This document shows positions 55,738 through 64,000 of a DNA stretch of 64,000 bases, piece after piece. The stretch covers positions 3,596,001 through 3,660,000 of the forward strand of contig JAYJMM010000113.1 in NCBI GenBank assembly GCA_037349105.1, given 5' to 3'. This stretch comes from Limnomonas spitsbergensis. Its lineage: Eukaryota; Chlorophyta; Chlorophyceae; Chlamydomonadales. The translations under genes and the position numbers were made by a program. Within the stretch, counting starts at the first letter, position 1. Every line of letters starts with the position of its first letter. The notes under the pieces are model-generated. The model did no database searches and was not told the origin of the DNA. It was given only the letters and a program-made list of their open reading frames with translations.

Positions 55738-57600
55738 AGGGTTTGAAGGGTGGCCATTGACGTCGCTAAGGGATTGGGGGTCCCTCCCAGCATAGTAGGT
55801 TTCGTCGTCCCAGCGAGCGAGTGACAATATTATTACTAAAGCCTCGCCTAGGCATCTGTTCAACAACCTGCTCAAAAGGTGTAAAGGCCACTGGTAAGGG
55901 CGGCGGCTGGCTCTCTGGTATGTCCAGTGCCAGGAGTGTCCCGTTATTGCCAGGGCCGAAATCTGCGGCCGCTAAATATGATTTTTTTGTGACTCACTGG
56001 GTCACCGCTGACAGGTCCAATCCAATGACTGTCCTTGACCTCATCTCCTTTTACTGTGACTATTACTTCCAAAGTGTCACTGCATTATCAAGCCAAGCAT
56101 TGATGCACAGCAGCGGCAACATTTGCCGAAAGTAACTTTCTGGGTAGGTTTGTCTATTTTATTGAGCTGTCGTTTTATCACGCACGCAATGCCAGAAAGA
56201 GCATTTGCCCCTGCCCTTCAGTTACCATCATGTGCCTTTCAACACCGCTTCAGGAGGTTTGCATATAAAACTTTGGATTGTTTCAAGCACTCTTCTGACT
56301 GGTAGAAACAGTAGGGCACGTTTCAGTGCTTGGTGTTTGAACATGGCCGCTGCATAAAATAGCTGCATGGTTTAGGGGGCTTGGTGCTTTTAGTAGTTTT
56401 CCATGAATCAGTCCTTTGTGATATTTCGTTAGGACGCTTTGATATTCACATCTTTGCGATTGCATGAATAACGTGATTAATTGGACAATCCAATTTGGAT
56501 TCGAAAGCTCCATTTACCGATGGGACTCGCAATGCGGAGCAAATTGAAGGGCAGGGGAAAATAATACAATTGTAGTACCGGCAGATGGTCCCTAAGGCCT
56601 CTTTTATCCCTGCAGTTATTCCCCACTGACGCTTTGCTGCTAGTTTGCATGCCTATCGGAGCTCGCTCAACATTAATTCTCCACTCCAATTATGGCTACT
56701 TTTGTCCGCACGTTCTTGGCAGCCAGACCTTGCTGAGTCCTTCACATCAATTTAACTTGTGTTGGTCCATCATATCGCTATGGAGTATGTAAGTACCGTT
56801 GGGTTCTACCGGTAGTTCCATATACTTCCTCCCAAGCAAGACACATAATAAAGGGTGGGATCTAATAGGCAGGGATGTCGTCCGCCAAGCAGCCGATGAT
56901 ATGTCAAATTAAACTTCGATCATAGTAGTCAGGAAACAGCGAAAATCATGCCTAGCCGAGTGCTGGTATATTCATCTCGACCTGCCCAAGAAGCTTTATC
57001 ATTCAACCTGTGCAGGCTGTACGATGCCGGCAGAGGTGTTTCCTACAAATAAAACTGGAAACAAAAAGCTCTTTTGGCTCAAGTGTGTAGTTACTTCCGG
57101 TACCCAACCGAACAGGACAATATCCAGGCAAGCCTTGAGCAGCGTAGAATCCAGCCATTAAGCGGGCCAAGGGGCTCACTGGGACTCTGGGAGAGAGAGA
57201 CCTGTCAGCGTGGGCGTGGCCAGTTGAGGAGGCAGGTAGCAGTGGATGCAGGCAAAGCCATGTCCAAAACAGTGACACGTAGCTCTGGCCCAGACCAGAG
57301 CTCCAAAACCACCCGCATCAATGCGTCACACCATCAGAGCTGAGGGGATAAACGGCATCGGACAGAATTTGATTTCTTGGATTATTACTAGGAAGCCGGC
57401 CACAGGGCAGCTGCTAAATCCGGAAGCTCAGATAGCAGAGAGACAAGAGGCCCAAATCCTGTCTAAAGGCCAGCTAGGCCAAAATCACTGACAAACCAAT
57501 TTGAACCCAGTGAGACCTCGGCAAGAAAGCAAACAAAGCCCCAGATATCAACTCAGGTCGAGAAAGTCAGAAAAGTCGGAGATTTTTTCTGTAATACCGT
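55738..57600. other. No gene recognised
   Basis: Downstream flank of the membrane-protein gene. Short frames only; several ACCGGTA motifs. Confidence 0.4.
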
Positions 57601-57616
57601 AAAACCACTGTAAGTC

Positions 57617-57715
57617 CGCGCACCCCCCAAAACAGTTTTTTCGCACAGCTAAAAAGAATTTACAAAACGGTCGCGCAGCGACGAAATTTTAATTTAATTT
57701 AACATCGCGCATCAC
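57617..57715 (+). repeat. Two-module repeat, copy 1
   Basis: CCGCGCACCCCCCAAAACAG and, after a spacer, CGCGCAGCGACGAAATTTT with a TTAATTTAATTTAA tract. The same pair of modules recurs at 58146-58235. Confidence 0.5.
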
Positions 57716-57862
57716 TGGAAATAATTTAAATTTCCCTCTGCGCAGCATTTTCAGCCAGTACAGTAAAACTTAGTTAAAACCCTCAAGGTCAGCAAAAGTC
57801 ATCATGCGATAGTCAAATTCATCCACCTCCGGTACACGGTCAGCAAAAGTGAGCATGAAGGA

Positions 57863-57945
57863 GGAAGAGAAGAAGGAGGCGGAGGAGGAGGAGGAGGGGG
57901 AGGAGGAGGAGGGGGAGGAGGAGGGGGAGGAGGATGAGGAGGCGA
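57863..57945. repeat. (GGA)n/(GAGGA)n microsatellite
   Basis: Almost uninterrupted purine repeat between the two copies of the two-module repeat. Confidence 0.9.
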
Positions 57946-58145
57946 GGGAGGCGAGCCGAGTGGATGGAGGCTGAACTGAGCAGTAATGCTAGCTACGAGT
58001 ACCGGTAGTGCTCATCTGAGTCACCAGTAGTGTTACTATGCAGGGCTATTTGGGCACACTTGACAAGGATGACTGAACGGATGTCGAATCAAACAGTCGC
58101 GCGCTAGCACGCGAATTTTTGTAAAAATGCTGTTTATAATTTATA

Positions 58146-58235
58146 CCGCGCACCCCCAAAATAGTTGTCTGGGCACCTGACTGACGCTCCGCGCAGCGGC
58201 GATTTTTAAATTAATATTAGCGCGCAGCCATGTGC
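58146..58235 (+). repeat. Two-module repeat, copy 2
   Basis: CCGCGCACCCCCAAAATAG, then CGCGCAGCGGCGATTTTTAA with TTAATATTAG, then a further CGCGCACCCC. It has the same order and orientation as copy 1, which suggests decayed copies of one interspersed element. Confidence 0.5.
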
Positions 58236-59240
58236 GCGCACCCCAATAATTATTTAATTACGAGCGGAGTCAAAGTGGTTCTACAGTACGACCAGAAGGC
58301 TGACCGCGGGGCAGCCTATATTCCTTTAGCTAAATCTGGAAGCTCAGAGCTCAGACAGACAGCTTGCCAACAATTGCAACATAAGCAATTAGCATGGGCC
58401 CGGCGAAAGGGGTGAAACACCAAGAACACTAAGAAACTGGACCCTGCCTGATTACGGTATAGGGAGAAAGATAAAGAGGAGAAAACGAAAAAATGAAAGA
58501 AACCCTGCCTGACCTATTGAAGTCCAGTGAAACAGATAGCTACTGCCCTGGAAATCTGGCTTTAAAAGACTACCAAGAACTCAAACTGAGAAATTAAGGT
58601 ACGGTATTGAACCCGGTCAGACCTTAGCGAGAAAGAGAACATTCCCGGAGTTCGGCTCAGATCAGGCAAATCTTGAAGTCAGTAAATAGTCAGCTGTACA
58701 ATCGGAGAAATCAAAGAATGCCTGCCAGACATATTTGATTTTTTGATGTTGTTAGACACAAATTAAGGCTTGATTTTGATTACAATGGGGGGCCGATCGC
58801 TGAGCAGCAGGCCATTCATTTTCAGGAGGTTCAATGCTTTAGCATTACAAACGGGAGGTAGTTTTTCATTTTTGGGAGTTACAGCGGAGTGGCAGGCCGC
58901 CGAGCAGCCGTCATCCCTAAGAAAGTTGGAAACGAAAGGACTCTAGGAAGAGATCAGAACTCAAAAGAACAAGAAACCTAGAGTTCAGACGAGAAGAATT
59001 AACTGTGAAGGACCCGAGGACCCCACGCAAAGGAAAGAAAGGCAAGGCCTGGAGGCCCAACCCCCCAAATAGCAGCTGACCGGCTGAGACGTGAACAAGC
59101 AAAAGGATCGGACAAGGCCACCTAACAGCCAGGAGGGGCAGGACAAGCTGCCATATACGGTATCCCTAAGGAAAGTCAGCTGAAGACCAGCAACTTAATG
59201 GTAGGTGATTAATTTTCAATCGTGTGTCCCTTGTCATCGA

Positions 59241-59342
59241 GTCGCGATCGTATAATGGTAATTATCCCCGCCTGTCAGCGGGCGTAACACATCATCCATC
59301 CCCAGAGCGCGGGAGGCCGGGGTTCGATTCCCCGTCGCGGCG
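59241..59342 (+). tRNA. tRNA-Asp (GTC) with 30-nt intron
   Basis: The acceptor strand GTCGCGA pairs with TCGCGGC (one G-T pair) before discriminator G. The anticodon stem is CCCGC/GCGGG and the loop reads CT-GTC-A...C, with the anticodon at 59274-59276. The T arm is CGGGG-TTCGATT-CCCCG. A 30-nt intron (59278-59307) sits between positions 37 and 38, the canonical place for nuclear tRNA introns; the mature RNA is 72 nt before CCA addition. The intron opens with GCGGG, the same five bases as the 3' anticodon strand, so an alternative stem is possible. Land plants normally have introns only in tRNA-Tyr and elongator tRNA-Met, whereas green algae have them in more families. Confidence 0.9.
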
Positions 59343-59634
59343 AAGCGATGAAACATCGCTTTTTGAGAACTTGAGGTAGCAGAGAATGCAGGCGGCCGCT
59401 CTACCTACAGGATATGCTGAGGTATGGGTAAGAGGAATGGTGCAATTCCAATCAGTCTTGTTAAGCCAGCCATGCCCTAACAAAAATTGATGGAAGAGTA
59501 TCACTAGGCTCGTCATTAAACCATACTAGAACAGTGCCCGATCGATGTGAAGTGGTTAGAAATTGAACGTGTAGTTGTGGTACCTTATTGTGAAGTGCCG
59601 TAGGCATTATTTATTAGCCTACAGTCACCCCCCA

Positions 59635-59878
59635 GGGGGAAATAGTCTAGTGGTACAAAGCTGGTGGTAACCAAACCCCAAAGTTGAGAGATGAAACCCG
59701 CCACACGATCTTCTCCCTCCCCCAGTTTTGATCATTGGGTTCCATGTTCCTACTTCCCCACATAGTCTGAGGGTGGCATAAATGCACCATGGTCATGGCT
59801 GTGCATGGTAGCTTGACATGATTAAAGCCATTCTTTACCAGCTCCACGGCATAGCCTAATGGGAATATGCACCGTTTT
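59635..59878 (+). mobile_element. tRNA-derived SINE, copy 2
   Basis: This is the counterpart of 1827-2065, starting GGGGGAAATAGTCTAGTGG. Its A box is altered (TAGTCTAGTGG) and its B box decayed (AGATGAAACCC), so it is the older or more mutated copy. The body block GCTGTGCATGGTAGCTT and the end block TATGCACCGTT are retained. Confidence 0.65.
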
Positions 59879-60479
59879 CACCCCCCTAGACAATAATTAA
59901 TTGAAGATCGCGGATTTCAACAGTGCAAGACAAAACGAATTTCCGATATATTCATAAATTACTAAATTTGAATCGGTAGCGCAACATAAATTTGTTGCAC
60001 ATGCATCATTGTCAGAAGCCATATCTTGTGGTATGAAAACAAATGCCAAAAGTTCATCAACAATTGTTTGCGCAAGTAATTAGGCACCGGCAGTTGTTTC
60101 GTTTGGCAGAGCTTTCCAGGCTTCGTACCATTGTTTGGTCGCAAATCCCGTACTGCCCTAGAGCCCATCGCCACACGATAACGTACTCTGTTAACACACC
60201 ATGGTTTACCGTGGTTTAGCTATTTTTCCTGGACTTAAGCATGGTAATCGTGTGATATACTGATTTTGCATCGCCGACTGGCAACATATCCCATTGTAGT
60301 AAGATGGACAGCGAGAAGTACATGATAGTATAGAAGAAGGCATAAATGAAGAAAAGCATGATTTTTAGAATGTCAAGATAAATATGACTTTAACGGGTGA
60401 ATGCAAGAGATGAGTGAGAGGCACAAATGTGTTAAGGAAGTGGGCGTTTTCAGGCTTCATTAGGAGAGCATGTTATGAG

Positions 60480-60967
60480 AGAGAGGATTGCGAAGTTAAC
60501 AGATACGAACGTAGCAAAGAAACAATAAGGAAGGGAAGAAATCATTTTCAAAAACCCAACTTCGGTCGAAGAGGAGGGGATGAGACAGACTAACATAATA
60601 AATATACAGAAATTGAGGCAACACAGAATGCAACAAAGATAAGAGAATGAGTGGTGGAAAATAAATTGAAGAAGTCAAACATAGATGCGAAGGACAAAAG
60701 AAGAATGAATAAATCAAATAAAAGGATAGGGAAATCACAGGGAAGGGAAAAGGGAACATAACGGAGTAGAAAATAGGTGGAAGAGAGAATTGAAGGTAGA
60801 AAGGGAGGAGTAGTGAGGGTGGGAAAGAAAATGAGAGGTGTAGTGAGGTGGAAAAGGGAGGACAAACACCATGGGCTTCTGCACTCAAGGTTTCCATATT
60901 GAAAAGGAGAGGAGTAGTGAGGGTAGGTCTGAAAAGGAGTGAAGGGAGAAAAGGGAGGAAAGACACT
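60480..60967 (+). other. Purine-rich strand-asymmetric stretch
   Basis: Nearly 500 bases of mostly A/G on the plus strand (GGAAGGGAAG, AAAAGGGAGG and similar, with AGGTTGAGG-like partial repeats). Minus-strand frames read as Phe/Pro/Leu-rich artefacts. It ends at the direct repeat at 60968. Confidence 0.6.
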
Positions 60968-61026
60968 CTGTCGCGGCACAGGGGTGCACCCTAAGGAATG
61001 GGTGCACCAAGCAAAAAGAACACAAG
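60968..61026 (+). repeat. 59-bp direct repeat, copy 1
   Basis: It begins CTGTCGCGGCACAGGGG and contains the inverted repeat GGTGCACCC/GGGTGCACC. It matches 61766-61824 with one mismatch. The pair encloses about 740 bp and may mark ends of a small insertion or parts of a terminal repeat. Confidence 0.75.
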
Positions 61027-61765
61027 TACTTTTTCTTTCTTAAACAAGTACTAATAAACTCTTACAGAGCTTATAGTAAGAGCTTCTCGATCCACTGCTG
61101 TAACTCAGTGAAATCAGCTCGATAACAGGTGATAGCTCTTGCTACTTCACCTGGACTTCTTCGATACTGTTGACAAGATCTCGTAAAGCCTCGACACTTG
61201 AGGTACTTATGGGGTTCTTGGGACGATCTTGGGCGATTGTGGCCGTTGATCTATGTGATGAATCGCTTGCTTGGCGACTTCTCATGAGTGAAGATATCTC
61301 TGATAAATCAGACGGTCGACTTGGAGCCAAAGGAAAGGCTGTAGATTGGAGGTGTGATGGTGGGTTGGTGGTAATATCCAGCTGTAAGACTGGAGATATG
61401 CCTTGTTAAGAGGCAGGAATAACGCTAATTGCTGCAGATGGTCGACTGTTGGCCTAGATGCACTGCCAGCTTCGTATCAGGAGACTTGTTGATGCTTATA
61501 GAGTCGCTGTTGGCCTAGTTGCTCTGCCAGTTTCCCCTTAGTAAGACTTGGATTGACGATTAACTTGCAGATTGATAATCAGGAACAATAGCTAGAAACG
61601 TTAAGAGTCTATTGTAGGCCGTGAGATCAAAGTAAGAAAGAAAAAGTAAAGGACCCAGTTCGGGATCCTCTAAGACGGCAAACACACTTGTTCATGTTCA
61701 CACAAAACTTCCAACCGAAAAGCGGTTGGCGCGGTCAAACGCACGGTGCAGTCATACGTCGTGAC

Positions 61766-61824
61766 AGCTGTCGCGGCACAGGGGTGCACCCTAAGGAATG
61801 GGTGCACCAAGCGAAAAGAACACA
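61766..61824 (+). repeat. 59-bp direct repeat, copy 2
   Basis: Second copy; it differs at one base (CAAGCG for CAAGCA). C-runs (CCCCCCCCC followed by AGAT) follow at about 61834, 62310 and 62460. Confidence 0.75.
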
Positions 61825-62566
61825 AGACATTCCCCCCCCAGATCGAAAAACACTGGAGGCAGTAATAAACAAGTACGACAGCGTTTTGAGAACTGCGTAT
61901 TGTTATCAGACTTCCCACCTTTGGGCCCTGCCCAGAGTCCATGGGGCACAAGTACCGGTAGGAAAAATAACCTCCGATATAATGCGTACGTTAGCTGTGA
62001 CTTTTACGCATTACCGTAACTCGCCACAGTCGCTTTAAGGGACCCTCTTCAAGCTGAAGAGCCCAGTTCTCGTCACCATCGGTACTGTTCACCTTCCCCC
62101 AGGGCCCAATCGACCCCAAGTCCAGAAGACTACATCAGCCCTGCTCTAGTGCAATTGGTTTCCCAATCCACACCATCTCAAACTTCCCGATCACCTAACT
62201 AACACCTGATCGAGGATGCCTATAGGCTCGCGCCAGACATATGAGAATGCCACCTCACGGTAGACACCTCCTAAAACCTAAAAGTGCGTATTATGCACAA
62301 CAACCTTTCCCCCCCCCAGATATTGAAAACTGCACACAATTTTTTATTTTATTTGAAATCAAGTCTTCTCAGTCAAATATTCATAGTCATTTAGTTCCAA
62401 CTTTAGCTCTCAATTCTCAGCACCAGAAAATTCCTAAATTCAAATCCTATGTCCCAGAACCCCCCCCCCCAGATCCAGTGAAAATTCCGTTCAGATACAC
62501 AGTCAATTGTCAAATCATACGAAAGCTCAGTCAAATTCAGTCATTAGCAAGCAGTACACTCAAGAG

Positions 62567-63864
62567 TTAGCGGATGAACGTGTGCATTGGTGGGAGCATC
62601 CTTGCCCGGATAGCTGCAGTTGCAAACACGAGGATCCACATTTTATTACTGCAACAACCGTGAATGGACCTGTTAGCTCCCAGGCCTGCTGTGAAGCTGA
62701 CAGACTGCAGGATCACTAGCCGCCTCTCTCGGCGTAGCTGGGACAACCACTCAAACCTTGCTGGATGACACGTTAAGAATTCTTGGGAAACTAAGCAGCA
62801 GGCAACGTGCCGTGCGTACTTGACCGCAAGGGCACAGGAGATATCAGCGTATTCAGCCGGAGGGTTTGTGATGAGAACGTGCAGCCCATGCTGTCGCAGC
62901 AGAAACTCGTAGGTGGAGGGTTGCAGCGGATCAGCACAGTAATCTGCAGGAACGTTGACGCCGATGCCCGAATTGGTGAGAACGTGGAGGGATTGAGGGT
63001 AAGGGTAAAGCTGACTGTTCTGCAGAAGTTCTGTGGCGTGCCCATCATCCTTGAACAGCAAAAGAATGCTGGGGGACAGGGATAGGTCAAGGCAGTTCAG
63101 CAGGGTGTTGCAGTCGCTGTCTTCAATGGTGAGAGGTGAAGGAGGGTAGAGTTGGTACGACCATCCTCCCGGCACCCTGTTGCCCAAGTAGACTGCGGCT
63201 TCGCCTCTCTGTCAGTTATCAAATGACAATTCGACCCGAAGTCTAACATCGCCCTATCAGGCATTTGTTTAGGGCCGCCATCATTGATTAGGCCAACCTG
63301 CTCACCTGGCGATTCTTCAGGGTTGGCAAAATAAAACAAGGATCCTGCAAGCGAACGGAAATAGGCACCAATATCCGAGGCGTTAGCAATGAGGGCACTC
63401 ATGCGCACAGGGTCAGGTTCAGGGAGATTGCTCACCAGGAACGATTCAGGTGCAGTCTCTGCAGCAGTATGCACACGAAGCTCAGCAGATTGATCAAAGA
63501 GTAAGCGTTGTGAAGTGTCAGTAAGCGAAACGCCTGCAGATAATATAGTAGGATCAATCAACCCCTGCCGTCGGTTCGTCGGAACCCTAACCTCAGACCA
63601 CCGCGATCCTGGACCGTGCGTAAGCAATGTGGTCGGAACCTCAGTCTGAAAACGTGATGCAGAAGCTGCGCCTCTGTCCACAAATGGATTCCCTGAAACA
63701 GTGCGGGATTCCCGTGACTCAGTCTCAGCTGCTGAAAACGCAACCAGTGTATCTAACTTAGTAACCGGGACAGGGACTCTGGATTTCCCCTGGAACCCGT
63801 CTGGAAATTTTTTTGACCCCTTTTTAGCAAAGTCATCTCGAAAACTCCCTAATACTGCAGCCAT
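62567..63864 (-). pseudogene. Broken retroelement fragment with protease-like and methyltransferase-like segments
   Basis: Two overlapping minus-strand frames appear to be one former coding region broken near 63190. The upstream frame (63864-63097) has disordered Gag-like sequence ending in AMLDFGSNCHLITDREA, which resembles the D-S-G-C-x-x-H-I-T protease site of Copia-type polyproteins with Phe in the active triad. The downstream frame (from about 63187) continues with QHGLHVLITNPPAEYADIS and ARHVACCLVSQEF. A hydrophobic strand followed by NPP is motif IV of amino-methyltransferases (N6-adenine or N4-cytosine), which normally read (D/N)PP(Y/F). No reverse transcriptase is in the window. The element may extend past 64000, or it may be a fragment. 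Assignment to a retroelement is inference from the protease-like motif. Confidence 0.4.
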
Positions 63865-64000
63865 AGCTGTCAGGTGATGGGTGCCAGGTTCTCCATGTCA
63901 GTGGTAGTTGGAGCCGAAGCACCCCTGTGCTTCAACCCCTGGGCTTTGATCAGGGTCACCTGGCTCATCCCAACCATCATTGTATTGCGCTAGTTGCGCA

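Overview
This is nuclear DNA of a eukaryotic green alga, probably a chlorophyte. The evidence is intron-split genes with GTGAG or GTGCG donors, a gametolysin-type M11 protease, Ser-Pro-rich wall-protein-like sequence, TTTAGGG telomere-like blocks, an intron-containing tRNA-Asp, and many mini- and microsatellites. I cannot name the species from sequence alone.

Layout. 0-1 kb: last two exons of a GlpT/SLC37-type sugar-phosphate transporter (+). 2.5-15 kb: minus-strand locus with an 11-exon, 481-residue secreted M11 metallopeptidase (8526-15006, all exon phases consistent), followed by exons for a ricin-B-like lectin module and a Pro-rich wall-type stalk that may be a second gene or an alternative 3' half. 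15-18 kb: no gene, but a large minisatellite. 18.0-37.0 kb: one 18.9-kb retrotransposon. 37-42.4 kb: nothing recognised. 42.4-55.7 kb: two divergent paralogous genes for single-pass membrane proteins with very long Ala-rich tails. 55.7-64 kb: repeats, a tRNA-Asp gene, a tRNA-derived SINE (its partner is at 1.8 kb), and at the edge a broken retroelement with a protease-like motif and an NPP-type methyltransferase-like segment.

The main discovery candidate is the 18.9-kb element. It codes for a giant Gag-like protein with three zinc knuckles and a protease-like motif. It also codes for a Ty3/Gypsy-type reverse transcriptase and RNase H, a complete-looking cytosine-C5 DNA methyltransferase domain, an H2C2/DDE integrase and a C-terminal PHD finger. 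Its ends are unusual. A 632-bp repeat (L) opens the element, and the right end reads S-L-S with a 230-bp repeat S. This is a split-direct-repeat order, normally a feature of tyrosine-recombinase elements. The outer ends are nevertheless TG...CA with a 4-bp TTGC duplication, as expected of a DDE integrase. Immediately after the left L lies a perfect 24-nt complement of an internal part of L, a candidate self-priming site, and a G-rich purine tract precedes the first S. The units implied by reverse transcription (S-L) and by integration (L-S) are therefore out of register. The two L copies read as identical, so the insertion looks recent, but integrase carries a frameshift.
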